Assembly: GCA_949511925.1 (NCBI GenBank)
Contig: CATEYX010000031.1
Location: 1 to 17,283 of the forward strand
From: Cryomorphaceae bacterium
GTDB taxonomy: Bacteria > Bacteroidota > Bacteroidia > Flavobacteriales > BACL11
Length of the DNA stretch: 17,283 bases
Direction of reading: 5' to 3'
The notes under the pieces were generated by a model. It had not been told where the DNA came from, did not search any database, and saw only the letters and a list, made by a program, of their open reading frames with translations. The translations under genes and the position numbers were made by a program. Below are positions 1-7,547 of the stretch, piece after piece (position 1 is the first letter of the stretch; each line of letters starts with the position of its first letter).

Positions 1-38
1 AGGTATTCTCTTTTTATGATGAGCCAAATTTTACGCAT
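1..38 (-). CDS. ABC-2 type transporter permease, N-terminal fragment (cut by window edge)
   Basis: Only the first 12 to 13 codons lie in the window. Reading the minus strand from the ATG at 38-36 gives MRKIWLIIKREYL, a basic start followed by the W-L-I-I-x-R-E-Y stretch that commonly opens NatB/YhaP-like ABC-2 permeases of Bacteroidota. The start overlaps the last codons of the ATPase gene (stop at 33-31) by 8 bp, as expected for a translationally coupled ATPase-permease pair. This would be the membrane half of the exporter whose ATPase is encoded just upstream. The identification rests on a very short peptide plus context; the start itself is well supported, the family is probable. Confidence 0.7.
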   Translation of the reverse strand, partial: MRKIWLIIKREY

Positions 39-927
39 TGTTTATCGCTTTTATAAATATTTCTTCCATGCTTGGAATTTCTTTTCTGAAAGAAATAATT
101 TCAGTCTGCTGAATAATGCTTTGCAAAGCCTCTTGTTGTGTTTTCCCTTCTTTTAAAAGAAGGCTATAATTAGTTTCTTTCTGACTAATGATAGAAAAAT
201 AATCGTTTTCACTTAATACCTTATCTGTCGTAATGACTTCATAAGAATTATTAGCGAATTGTTTTTTTATTTCTTCAATTGGGCCTTCAAGTATGGTTTG
301 TGCTTTATTGATGAGTGCAATGTGGTCACAAATTTCTTCTACTGATTCCATTCTATGGGTAGAGAAAATAATAGTGGTTCCTTTTTCGCTAAGTTCTAAA
401 ATCTCTTTTCGGATGATAGCCGCATTTATAGGGTCAAATCCACTGAAGGGCTCGTCAAAAATTAATAGTTTCGGCTCATGAATTACAGTTACCACAAACT
501 GAATTTTTTGCGCCATTCCTTTACTAAGTTCTTCTACTTTTTTGTTCCACCAACTTAAAATGTCTAGTTTTTCGAACCAAAACTTTAATTTTTCTAAAGC
601 TTCATCATAGGACATTCCTTTTAACTGGGCTAGATAAAGGGCTTGTTCTCCTACTTTCATTTTTTTATAAAGTCCTCTTTCTTCAGGTAGGTAGCCAATA
701 TCAGAAATATGGTGTTTGCGTAAAGGTGCGCCATCAAAAATTAAGCTGCCACTATCTGGAGCCGTAATTTGATTAATGATGCGCATTAAGGTAGTTTTAC
801 CGGCACCGTTTGGACCTAATAATCCGTAAATACTACCTTTGGGTACTGTTATGCTTACTTTGTTAAGTGCAATATAGTCTCCATATTCCTTAACAATATC
901 TTTTGCTATAAATATGGATTCTTTCAT
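31..927 (-). CDS. ABC transporter ATP-binding protein, NatA/DrrA-like exporter type
   Basis: This is the cytoplasmic ATPase of an ABC-2 type exporter. In the 298-residue product I see the Walker A motif GPNGAGKTT at about 38-46, a signature LSKGM at 133-137, Walker B LLIFDEP at 153-159 and the switch His in STH at 190. A C-terminal extension after about residue 210 fits the accessory domain of DrrA/NatA-type proteins. The frame stays open to a TTG at 936, but I prefer the ATG at 927: it gives the usual MKESIF start and lies 1 bp past the dnaJ stop. Its 3' end overlaps the permease start. Co-transcription with grpE and dnaJ is likely from the spacing. The exported substrate (sodium, drug, lipid or other) cannot be told from the sequence. 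Confidence 0.92.
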   Translation of the reverse strand: MKESIFIAKDIVKEYGDYIALNKVSITVPKGSIYGLLGPNGAGKTTLMRIINQITAPDSGSLIFDGAPLRKHHISDIGYLPEERGLYKKMKVGEQALYLAQLKGMSYDEALEKLKFWFEKLDILSWWNKKVEELSKGMAQKIQFVVTVIHEPKLLIFDEPFSGFDPINAAIIRKEILELSEKGTTIIFSTHRMESVEEICDHIALINKAQTILEGPIEEIKKQFANNSYEVITTDKVLSENDYFSIISQKETNYSLLLKEGKTQQEALQSIIQQTEIISFRKEIPSMEEIFIKAINNA

Positions 928-928
928 T

Positions 929-2041
929 TTAACCAAACATTTCTTTTACTCTATCAAAAAAGGATTTGTCATTTCCAGTAGGCATTGGTGTAAAGGAATC
1001 TGATTTTTTGGAGTTTTCAAAAAATTCTTTTTCTTCTTTAGATAATTTCTGTGGTGTCCAAACATTAATATGGATAAGCAAATCACCAGTTCCGTAACTA
1101 TTTACTGAAGGTAATCCCTTCCCTTTTAAACGCAATATTTTTCCACTTTGGATTCCTTCTTCTAATTTAATTTTAACCTTTCCACTTATAGTAGGAATTT
1201 CAGTATTTGTACCCAGAGCGGCATCAGCAAAGCTAATGTAATGATCAAAATGTAGGTTTTGACCATCTCTTACCAGTTGCGCATGTTCTTCAACATGAAT
1301 CAAAACAATTAAATCTCCATTTACACCCTCCATTGGAGCAGCATTTCCTTTTCCGCTTACTTTTAGCTGCATACCATCTTCAACCCCTGCTGGGATAGTG
1401 ATTTTTACTGTCTCACTTTCTTTAAGCATACCATTAGCATCCGTTCCTTGCGGGCGTTTATCAATGCTTTTCCCGTTTCCGTTACAATGCGGACAGGGGC
1501 TTGCCGTTTGCATTTGCCCTAAAATAGTATTGCTAATACGCGTAACTTGGCCACTTCCATGACAAGTATTACATGTAGTATAAGTTACTCCTTCAGCATT
1601 TACTAATCGACTTACTTTTATTTTTTTCTCTACACCTTCAGCTATCTCTTTCAGGTTTAAGGATAAACGAATTCTAAGGTTACTTCCTTTTACTACTCTT
1701 CTTCCTCTGCTTCTTCCGCCTCCTCCAAAACCTCCTCCACCAAATACATCCCCAAACTGACTGAAGATGTCGTCCATATTCATTCCTCCTCCTCCATAAC
1801 CACCACCTGAAGCTCCACCCATTCCTGCATGGCCGTATTGGTCGTACTTTTGTTTTTTTTCTGGACTACTTAGCACATCATAGGCTTCAGCAGCTTCTTT
1901 AAATTTATCTTCAGCCGCTTTATTATCAGGGTTTTTATCAGGATGATATTTAACCGCTAATTTTCTATAAGCCTTTTTTATTTCTTTGCTTTCAGCACTT
2001 TGGCTAACACCAAGTGTTTCGTAATAATCTCTTTTCGACAT
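929..2041 (-). CDS. dnaJ: Chaperone protein DnaJ (Hsp40), two-motif zinc region
   Basis: DnaJ hands unfolded clients to DnaK and stimulates its ATPase through the J domain. The 370-residue protein has a J domain at 1-70 with HPD at 33-35, a Gly/Phe-rich linker at about 71-115 and the two beta-barrel client-binding domains from about 117 on. The zinc region carries only two CxxCxGxG motifs (C157/C160 and C183/C186) where a standard type I DnaJ has four. By spacing they correspond to motifs 2 and 3, so the site built from motifs 1 and 4 is missing; the position of motif 4 reads DKRPQGTDANG. I believe this reduction is common in Flavobacteria rather than a defect of this copy. The gene starts 3 bp after grpE. 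A dnaK is not in the window. Confidence 0.97.
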   Translation of the reverse strand: MSKRDYYETLGVSQSAESKEIKKAYRKLAVKYHPDKNPDNKAAEDKFKEAAEAYDVLSSPEKKQKYDQYGHAGMGGASGGGYGGGGMNMDDIFSQFGDVFGGGGFGGGGRSRGRRVVKGSNLRIRLSLNLKEIAEGVEKKIKVSRLVNAEGVTYTTCNTCHGSGQVTRISNTILGQMQTASPCPHCNGNGKSIDKRPQGTDANGMLKESETVKITIPAGVEDGMQLKVSGKGNAAPMEGVNGDLIVLIHVEEHAQLVRDGQNLHFDHYISFADAALGTNTEIPTISGKVKIKLEEGIQSGKILRLKGKGLPSVNSYGTGDLLIHINVWTPQKLSKEEKEFFENSKKSDSFTPMPTGNDKSFFDRVKEMFG

Positions 2042-2044
2042 GAT

Positions 2045-2602
2045 TTAATCTTTATTTGCAACTACTACTTTTGCATAACGCAATATTTTCCCTCCAAGTA
2101 AATATCCTTTTTCAATTGTGTCAATAATTTTTCCTTTCATATCTTTTGATGGAGCAGGGATATTAGTTATTGCTTCATGAAAATCGGTATCTAAAATTTT
2201 ACCATTAGGATCTTCAATTTCTTTTAATCCTTTTTTATCCAACTCAGCTTTTAATTGTTTGTAGATTAGTACTGGCCCGTCTTCATCAGAATAATTATTG
2301 GCTTTTATGGAACGTTCAAAATTGTCCAGAATTGGCAGTAAAATGGTCATAATGTCTTTGTTGGCAGTGCTAAACAATTCCATTCTTTCTTTTGCATTTC
2401 TTCTTCTAAAGTTTTCGAACTCGGCAAATAGGCGTAAATTCTTATCTTTTTCAGCTGCTAACTGCTCTTCCAAAGTAAGTTCTATTTTTACTTCTTCCTT
2501 TATCAATTCTTCAGTAGAAGTAGTATTTTCTTCTGTTTTTACTGTTTCAGTTTGTATTGTTTCTTCAGCAACTTCTTGCTGTGCTTGTTTATTTTTGCTC
2601 AT
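2045..2602 (-). CDS. grpE: Nucleotide exchange factor GrpE
   Basis: GrpE releases ADP from DnaK in the DnaK-DnaJ-GrpE chaperone cycle. The 185-residue product has a long, acidic, Glu/Thr-rich and probably disordered N-terminus (1-45), then a helical dimerisation region containing the family signature FENFRRRNAKE (about 61-71). The C-terminal beta domain holds DTDFHEAI and the closing GYLLGGKILRYAKVVV stretch typical of GrpE. The ATG at 2602 follows an A/T-rich leader with no Shine-Dalgarno sequence. It is the first gene of a tight unit with dnaJ (3 bp gap) and the ABC genes, and a sigma-54-like element lies about 30-45 bp upstream, which suggests alternative-sigma control of this heat-shock unit. 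Confidence 0.97.
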   Translation of the reverse strand: MSKNKQAQQEVAEETIQTETVKTEENTTSTEELIKEEVKIELTLEEQLAAEKDKNLRLFAEFENFRRRNAKERMELFSTANKDIMTILLPILDNFERSIKANNYSDEDGPVLIYKQLKAELDKKGLKEIEDPNGKILDTDFHEAITNIPAPSKDMKGKIIDTIEKGYLLGGKILRYAKVVVANKD

Positions 2603-2630
2603 TGTGTATTTTTTTTACACTATTATATAA

Positions 2631-2646
2631 TGCAAGTATTTTGCCA
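2631..2646 (-). promoter_or_regulatory. Sigma-54 (RpoN) type -24/-12 promoter of grpE-dnaJ
   Basis: On the minus strand the sequence is TGGCA (2646-2642), six bases, then TTGCA (2635-2631). The GG and GC pairs are exactly 12 bases apart, matching the sigma-54 consensus TGGCAC-N5-TTGCW in spacing and nearly all key bases. The start point would fall near 2620, leaving a leader of roughly 18 nt before the grpE ATG. No TAnnTTTG box is seen in the same gap, so this is the only recognisable promoter for the chaperone genes. Not proven by sequence alone. Confidence 0.72.
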
Positions 2647-2650
2647 AAGG

Positions 2651-2670
2651 TGTCAAAAAGACAATTTGTC
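2651..2670 (-). promoter_or_regulatory. GACA/TGTC inverted half-sites upstream of the grpE promoter
   Basis: On the minus strand three half-sites follow each other: GACA (2670-2667), TGTC (2663-2660) and GACA (2654-2651). The first two form the odd palindrome GACAAATTGTC; the second and third form TGTC-T5-GACA. They end 4 bases before the -24 element, between the tlpA-like stop codon and the promoter. This looks like an operator or activator site for the chaperone unit. The binding protein is unknown. Confidence 0.5.
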
Positions 2671-2673
2671 AGT

Positions 2674-3183
2674 TTAGTTTTTTTGGTCTTCTAAAAAGCG
2701 ACTAAGTGCAGGGCCTTTTAAATCGCGTGCAATAATAATTCCTTTTCCGTCAATAAGCACATTACTTGGTATGGAACGAATGCCGTATTTATTTGACCCT
2801 TCTGATTGCCAACCTCCTAAATCAGAAACATGGTATTCCCAAAAAAGTTGATCCTTGTTAATTGCTTTTACCCAAGCATTATTTTTTTTGTCAAGAGACA
2901 AACTAAAAATCTCAAATCCATTTCCGTTTTTGAATTTTATTTTTGTGTATTTTTTGTAAGCGTCAACCAAATTAGGATTTTCTCTACGGCATGGACCGCA
3001 CCAAGAGGCCCAAAAGTCAATCAATACCAATTTATCTCTTAGGTCAGAAAGTTTTAGTTCATTTCCTGTTGGGTTATTGTAGGCTAATTCAGGAGCAATA
3101 TCTCCTATTTTTAAACCTATTTCTTGTGCCGTTGCAAAGTTGATTGTTAAGGCTACCAATAGTATTGAAAGTGTGTTTTTCAT
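2674..3183 (-). CDS. TlpA/ResA-like periplasmic thioredoxin-fold protein
   Basis: This is a secreted thiol-disulfide oxidoreductase of the TlpA/AhpC-TSA type. A signal peptide (1-20, cleavage after TAQ) is followed by a thioredoxin fold: the strand LVLIDFWASWCGPC with redox Cys62 and Cys65, and the conserved cis-Pro loop in SIPSNVLID. At 169 residues it is a stand-alone domain without membrane anchor, so it should be soluble in the periplasm. Family members reduce cytochrome c maturation partners or other periplasmic disulfides; the client here is unknown. It starts 2 bp after the murA stop and so is probably the last gene of the DUF4290-murA unit. Its stop codon lies just upstream of the grpE control region. 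Confidence 0.9.
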   Translation of the reverse strand: MKNTLSILLVALTINFATAQEIGLKIGDIAPELAYNNPTGNELKLSDLRDKLVLIDFWASWCGPCRRENPNLVDAYKKYTKIKFKNGNGFEIFSLSLDKKNNAWVKAINKDQLFWEYHVSDLGGWQSEGSNKYGIRSIPSNVLIDGKGIIIARDLKGPALSRFLEDQKN

Positions 3184-3185
3184 AA

Positions 3186-4493
3186 TTAGTTTATTCTTGT
3201 TATTTGTGCGCCAATGGCATTTAATCTTGTGTCAATATTTTGGTATCCTCTATCAATTTGCTCTACATTGTGTATAGTACTTTCTCCATCAGCAGCAAGG
3301 GCAGCTAATAAAAGTGAAACTCCTGCACGAATATCAGGTGAAGTCATAGTGGTTGGCTTGAACTGAAACTGATGATTGAGTCCGATTACAGTCGCTCTAT
3401 GTGGGTCGCATAAAATAATTTGTGCTCCCATATCAATGAGTTTATCTACAAAGAAAAGGCGCGATTCAAACATTTTTTGATGGACAAGTACGGTGCCCTT
3501 AGCTTGTGAAGCAACTACCAAAATAATACTTAATAAATCAGGAGTAAATCCTGGCCATGGGGCATCAGAAATAGTTAAAATTGAACCATCAATAAATGAT
3601 TGTATTTCATAACTTTCCTGTGCAGGAATGTAAATATCATCTCCTTGTCGTTCCATTTTAATTCCAAGTTTGGCAAAAACAGATGGGATTAATCCCAACT
3701 CATCATAACATACATTTTTGATGGTAATCTCTGATTTCGTTATGGCCGCCAAGCCAATAAAGGAACCAATTTCAATCATATCAGGCAGGATTCTGTGTGT
3801 GCATCCTGTTAAACTTTCAACTCCTTCTATTTGTAATAAGTTAGATCCTACGCCAGTAATTTTAGCTCCCATAGAGTTTAACATCTTACAGAGTTGTTGC
3901 AAATAAGGTTCGCAAGCAGCATTGTATATACTTGTTTTCCCTTTTGCCATAACAGCGGTCATTACAATGTTTGCTGTTCCTGTTACTGACGCTTCATCAA
4001 GGAGCATATCTGTTCCTTTTAACTGGTCAACAGTCACTCTGTAAAATTCTTCTTTGCTGTCGTATACAAAATTAGCGCCTAGTTTTTCAAAACCTATAAA
4101 GTGAGTGTCTAGTCTTCTTCTACCTATTTTATCTCCTCCCGGTCTTGGAATATATCCTTTTCCGTAACGAGCTAATAAAGGGCCAACTATCATAATTGAA
4201 CCTCTAATTCGACTACTTTTTATTTTATAGTCTTCCGAAGAAAGATAATCAATATCAACCTTGTCTGCCTTAAAGCTATAGGTTGATTCGTTTATTTGTT
4301 TTACAGCAACATTTAAATCACGTAAAAGGTCAATCAGAATATTTACATCACGGATGTTGGGTACATTTTCCATGATTACTTCATTAGGAGTTAGTAGTAC
4401 AGCACATAACACTTGCAGTGCCTCATTTTTTGCTCCTTGTGGGTGTAAATCTCCTTTAAGTTTAAATCCACCTTTTACCTTAAATGTAGCCAT
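3186..4493 (-). CDS. murA: UDP-N-acetylglucosamine 1-carboxyvinyltransferase MurA
   Basis: MurA transfers enolpyruvate from PEP to UDP-GlcNAc, the first committed step of peptidoglycan synthesis in the cytoplasm. The 435-residue protein is full length for the family: N-terminal AKNEAL with Lys22 and Asn23, the active-site loop at about 117-131, and the DAPWPGFTPDL segment that carries the catalytic Asp near residue 315. The residue equivalent to E. coli Cys115, the fosfomycin target, is Asp121 here (PGGDKIGRRR; codon GAT on the minus strand at 4133-4131). Cys-to-Asp MurA enzymes in Mycobacterium and Chlamydia are active and fosfomycin resistant. The gene lies 6 bp after the DUF4290 gene and 2 bp before the TlpA-like gene. 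Confidence 0.97.
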   Translation of the reverse strand: MATFKVKGGFKLKGDLHPQGAKNEALQVLCAVLLTPNEVIMENVPNIRDVNILIDLLRDLNVAVKQINESTYSFKADKVDIDYLSSEDYKIKSSRIRGSIMIVGPLLARYGKGYIPRPGGDKIGRRRLDTHFIGFEKLGANFVYDSKEEFYRVTVDQLKGTDMLLDEASVTGTANIVMTAVMAKGKTSIYNAACEPYLQQLCKMLNSMGAKITGVGSNLLQIEGVESLTGCTHRILPDMIEIGSFIGLAAITKSEITIKNVCYDELGLIPSVFAKLGIKMERQGDDIYIPAQESYEIQSFIDGSILTISDAPWPGFTPDLLSIILVVASQAKGTVLVHQKMFESRLFFVDKLIDMGAQIILCDPHRATVIGLNHQFQFKPTTMTSPDIRAGVSLLLAALAADGESTIHNVEQIDRGYQNIDTRLNAIGAQITRIN

Positions 4494-4499
4494 CTATAT

Positions 4500-5117
4500 T
4501 TATTGTTTATAGTTCTTTTTATAATTTTTCTTTTTGCTATTGGTCTTTTTAACAGAACTACTACCACCTTGCCTTACAGATGCTGAACGGATAAACTCAA
4601 AGTCACTAGCTAAAATAAGTTGGTTGTTTGACATTTGTTTAAGATGTAAGCGTATCATGTTGTTGTCCACTGAGCTTTCGTTAAAAAGGATATAAGATTT
4701 CTTCATTTGGTTGGCAATCATACCTGTCAAAATTTCTTTTTGATCTCCTTCCATTTTTAGTGCTGACTCAATCATAGTTTGCACTGTATTTCCGTAATAA
4801 GAAAATTTAATTTTATTACCAGGATAAGTCATTTTTTCAGGACGTTCCTCTAGTTTTTCAATTGCAGGTTTTTTATAAGGAGATTCAATCTCTAATTTGA
4901 AATCAGACATGATATGCAGGTGGTCCCAGAGTTTGTGTGTAAATTCCTTTACATCACGCAAGTGAGGATTCATTTGACCCATAAAAGCAATAATAGCGTC
5001 TACACATTTTTGTTGTTCAACTTTGTCAGCTATTGCAGTTGCATGGTTTATCATTGTTTGCACATGTCTTCCGTACTCAGGAATGATAAGGTGTTCTCGT
5101 TCTGTATTGTATTCCAT
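4500..5117 (-). CDS. DUF4290 domain-containing protein
   Basis: This 205-residue cytoplasmic protein has no signal peptide or membrane segment. I recognise it as the Bacteroidota-specific DUF4290 family from the opening MEYNTEREHLIIPEYGR, the segment FMGQMNPHLRDVKEFTHKLWDHL and YGNTVQTMIE. Its function is unknown. The sequence is mostly helical in character and ends in a Lys/Asn-rich tail (about 186-205) that could bind acids or nucleic acid, but that is a guess. The frame extends upstream to 5156, yet the ATG at 5117 is preferred because the family starts with MEYN and a -7 promoter box lies at 5142-5135. It sits directly before murA, an arrangement I recall from other Bacteroidota, which hints at a cell-envelope link. 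Confidence 0.88.
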   Translation of the reverse strand: MEYNTEREHLIIPEYGRHVQTMINHATAIADKVEQQKCVDAIIAFMGQMNPHLRDVKEFTHKLWDHLHIMSDFKLEIESPYKKPAIEKLEERPEKMTYPGNKIKFSYYGNTVQTMIESALKMEGDQKEILTGMIANQMKKSYILFNESSVDNNMIRLHLKQMSNNQLILASDFEFIRSASVRQGGSSSVKKTNSKKKNYKKNYKQ

Positions 5118-5134
5118 GAAAATTAATTTATTTA

Positions 5135-5142
5135 CAAAAGTA
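5135..5142 (-). promoter_or_regulatory. Bacteroidota -7 box TACTTTTG for the DUF4290-murA-tlpA unit
   Basis: On the minus strand TACTTTTG fits the Bacteroidota -7 consensus TAnnTTTG, 17 bases before the DUF4290 ATG at 5117, giving a very short leader. No TTG at the -33 spacing is present, so it is a half-match. The box sits within the T-rich tail of the upstream receptor's terminator. Confidence 0.5.
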
Positions 5143-5173
5143 ATAAAAAAGCCCACCTAATTAGCGGGCTTTT
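5143..5173 (-). terminator. Rho-independent terminator after the thiamine-locus receptor gene
   Basis: A perfect 8-bp stem, AAAAGCCC (5147-5154) with GGGCTTTT (5166-5173), encloses an 11-nt loop. Read on the minus strand the stem is followed by a run of T, so it terminates transcription coming from the receptor gene that stops at 5203. Reading the other way it also ends in four T, but no plus-strand gene is nearby. Confidence 0.85.
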
Positions 5174-5202
5174 AATTGAATATTTAATTTTTAAGAAGCT
5201 TT

Positions 5203-7407
5203 TTAGAATCCTAAAGTAAGCCCTAAAAGATAATTTCTTGTCGCCTGAGGGAAATATCCCGCCATATTGTATCCTTTCTCACTATCTGCATTTACATAAT
5301 GGTCACTTTCTCTTGGGTCCCAATTATCAGAAATGAAACGATATATCCAGGCATTACTTATATACTCATTGTTAAACAGATTGTTTATTTGTAAACTCAC
5401 TTTTGCTGTTTTAAAAATCTTGCTTTCCCAATCATATGTCAATCTCAAATTATTCACTAAGTAGTCGTTTAACATTCTATCTTCTGATGAAGTATTATCA
5501 ATAAACTGCTCGCCAACATATTTACTGATAAGATCAATACTTGTATTTTTGTCAAACTGATAGTTCAGCTGTGAAGTCCAAATGATATTTGGTGAAAATG
5601 CTAAGTTTGTATTTTCATGAGTAACTTGATCCACTCCCCAAGTGTCCCAGTTGTCAACATCCTCAATAAATGGAGTTACAATTTTGTTTTCACTTAATGT
5701 CATGTTAGCTGCCCAAGTTAACTTAGTTGTTAGTTTATAAATTCCTTCAAGTTCAATTCCTTTTCGGAATGATTCAGTAACATTTACATGCGTCCTTCCC
5801 CCAACATCATTCATTTTACCAGTCATAACCAATTGATTTTCATATTTCATGAAATAAAAATTAGCTCCAAAAGTCATTTTATTTCCCACTTGCTTATATC
5901 CTATTTCAGTGTCATAAAGTGTTTCGTGTGTTGGGCGAGATTCAGGACTACTTTCAGTGTAGTCACTTCTGTTTGGTTCCTTGTTAGCCACACCAAATGA
6001 AGCATAAAGTACTTGACTTTCATTTAAAGTATGGTGCAAACCAAACTTAGGGTTAAAAAATTCAAGATTTACTTCTTGTTCAGCCGCATTCCCCTCAGGA
6101 TCTAAACCTTCAAAAATATAATCAATACTTCTTCCTTGTAAATCAATATAAAGCTGTGTAGCCTCACTGTATTTGTAGTCAGCTTTTGCATAGAAATTAT
6201 TGTCAAATTTTTCAGCTTTGTTCCAGTAGTACTGATGGTTGAAAGATGCGTCACTTGCATATTGCGCCCAAATTACATTTCCGTAATGTTGCCCAGAGTA
6301 ACGATTGCTTGCTCCACCAAGAGTAAGGTCTAAATTCCCTATTTTGTGGTTAAGTGAATAAGTAAGCCCACCAAAGTCATTATTCAGCCATTTTCTTCTA
6401 ACAAGATTAGTTTTAGTAATTGTGTCGCTTCCAATAATAATATCCTGTAACCCGTATGAATTAAGTGATTGGTTAAGTTTTTCTTGTTCGTAGTACCCTT
6501 CACCATGTGTGTAATGCCCTGCAATATTAAAGTTAGTAACATCATTTAATTGTTGACTATAATGCAATTGATAATGTGTTTGTTTATAATTGTCTACCTC
6601 ATTTTCATAAGTGTAGCTATTATATGTTCTGTTAGTGTCTAAGTAATTTAAGGGAACACCATTCCAGGCTTGATAAGTGAGTTCATGACCTGTAAATATA
6701 ATCCCTTTAAGCACAGATTTTTTCCCAAAATAAGTTCCTTGTAAGTATAATGATTTTAAATCAGAAGTTGCTCTATCAATATAACCATCAGATGATATTT
6801 TGGATAAACGCCCATCAAAAGCAAATTTACCATTCAATAATCCTGTGCCAAATTCAATATTATTTTTAAGAGTGGCAAAGCTTCCAACAGAATTATTGGT
6901 AATAGCATAAGCTTTCTTATTTAATCCATCAGTTTTTAAATTAACAGAAGCGCCAAAAGCAGAGCCACCATTTGTTGAAGTACCAACTCCTCTTTGAATT
7001 TGAATATTTTCAATAGAAGAAGAAAAATCTGGCATATTTACCCACCAAACTCCTTGGCTTTCAGAATCATTTAAAGGAATCCCGTTTATAGTTACATTAA
7101 TTCGTGTTGGGTCAGTACCTCTTATGCGGAAGCCTGTGTAACCTACTCCTGCTCCTGCGTCAGATGTGGTAACTACTGAGGGGGTTAATGAAATCAAGTA
7201 AGGTAAATCCTGCCCTAGGTTTCCTTTTTCAATCTCAGCTTCTGAAATATTTGTAAATGCGACTGGTGTCTTTTCTCCAGCTCTTAAAGCATTTACATTT
7301 ACTTCCTTCAGCAGTTTTTGGATAGCAATAGTATCAGTTTTTTGCTGAGCAAAACCAATAAATGGTAAAGCAAGCAGTGCAGCTATGCAATTTTTTTTGT
7401 TAAACAT
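5203..7407 (-). CDS. TonB-dependent outer-membrane receptor, probable thiamine receptor under a TPP riboswitch
   Basis: This 734-residue protein is a TonB-energised outer-membrane transporter. It has a signal peptide (1-20, cleavage near FAQ/Q), a possible TonB box region near KEVNVNA (34-40), a plug domain (about 45-160) with FRIRGTDPTRINVTINGIPLND and QIQRGVGTSTNG, and a beta barrel that ends in the terminal Phe typical of outer-membrane proteins. It lacks the N-terminal carboxypeptidase-like domain of SusC-type receptors, which suits a micronutrient receptor. The TPP riboswitch directly upstream and the PnuC, kinase and YkoF-like genes before it point to thiamine or a thiamine derivative as substrate; Bacteroides thetaiotaomicron has a riboswitch-controlled receptor of this kind. 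Family and location are certain, ligand inferred. Confidence 0.93.
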   Translation of the reverse strand: MFNKKNCIAALLALPFIGFAQQKTDTIAIQKLLKEVNVNALRAGEKTPVAFTNISEAEIEKGNLGQDLPYLISLTPSVVTTSDAGAGVGYTGFRIRGTDPTRINVTINGIPLNDSESQGVWWVNMPDFSSSIENIQIQRGVGTSTNGGSAFGASVNLKTDGLNKKAYAITNNSVGSFATLKNNIEFGTGLLNGKFAFDGRLSKISSDGYIDRATSDLKSLYLQGTYFGKKSVLKGIIFTGHELTYQAWNGVPLNYLDTNRTYNSYTYENEVDNYKQTHYQLHYSQQLNDVTNFNIAGHYTHGEGYYEQEKLNQSLNSYGLQDIIIGSDTITKTNLVRRKWLNNDFGGLTYSLNHKIGNLDLTLGGASNRYSGQHYGNVIWAQYASDASFNHQYYWNKAEKFDNNFYAKADYKYSEATQLYIDLQGRSIDYIFEGLDPEGNAAEQEVNLEFFNPKFGLHHTLNESQVLYASFGVANKEPNRSDYTESSPESRPTHETLYDTEIGYKQVGNKMTFGANFYFMKYENQLVMTGKMNDVGGRTHVNVTESFRKGIELEGIYKLTTKLTWAANMTLSENKIVTPFIEDVDNWDTWGVDQVTHENTNLAFSPNIIWTSQLNYQFDKNTSIDLISKYVGEQFIDNTSSEDRMLNDYLVNNLRLTYDWESKIFKTAKVSLQINNLFNNEYISNAWIYRFISDNWDPRESDHYVNADSEKGYNMAGYFPQATRNYLLGLTLGF

Positions 7408-7473
7408 TTTTTATTTTTTTTAGTTAACATTACACGCATAATGGGGTTGACGCATGCTTATTTAATGAAAACT

Positions 7474-7547
7474 CATTTTCCTATGATGAATTACCACCTC
7501 AGGTTCAATGGGTATGATCTCAGCCTTTCGGCACCCCTTTTAAGATG
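7474..7547 (-). promoter_or_regulatory. TPP (thiamine pyrophosphate) riboswitch, THI element
   Basis: The minus strand reads the conserved THI-box parts in order: GGGGTGCC (7537-7530), a GAAA loop, GGCTGAGA (7525-7518), TACCC (7514-7510), GAACCTGA (7506-7499), then GGTG..CATC (7498-7495 and 7488-7485) and TAGGAAAA (7483-7476). P2 is GGGT/ACCC, P3 the minimal GCC-GAAA-GGC hairpin, and GGTG/CATC forms the second arm. P1 is weak (CATCTT with AAAATG, one mismatch). TPP binding should shut off the receptor gene that starts 67 bp downstream. No terminator hairpin with a T run is seen in the linker, so control of translation initiation is more likely. The aptamer begins only about 21 bp after the kinase stop codon. 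Confidence 0.95.

Noticed and set aside
928..936. TTG start at 936 for the ABC ATPase, giving a 3-residue longer protein
   Set aside because: The ATG at 927 lies right after the dnaJ stop and matches the usual N-terminus of the family; TTG would overlap dnaJ for no gain.
1681..1830. Short CCTCCTCC-type repeats on the plus strand
   Set aside because: They are the reverse of Gly codons in the Gly/Phe-rich linker of DnaJ and need no other explanation.
5118..5156. Longer start for the DUF4290 protein at 5156
   Set aside because: The added residues fall in the terminator and promoter region and the family begins at MEYN, which corresponds to the ATG at 5117.
5143..5173. Reading the hairpin as part of a regulatory leader of the DUF4290-murA unit
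   Set aside because: It lies upstream of the predicted -7 box, so it would not be in that transcript; as a terminator for the receptor gene it is fully explained.
5203..7407. Calling the riboswitch-controlled receptor BtuB or a siderophore receptor
   Set aside because: The leader carries a THI element and not a cobalamin riboswitch, and no iron or corrinoid genes are near.
7420..7455. An 11-codon open frame (MRQPHYACNVN) on the minus strand between riboswitch and receptor start, a possible leader peptide
   Set aside because: It is very short, has no recognisable start context or attenuator hairpin, and an ATG in a leader of this length is expected by chance.
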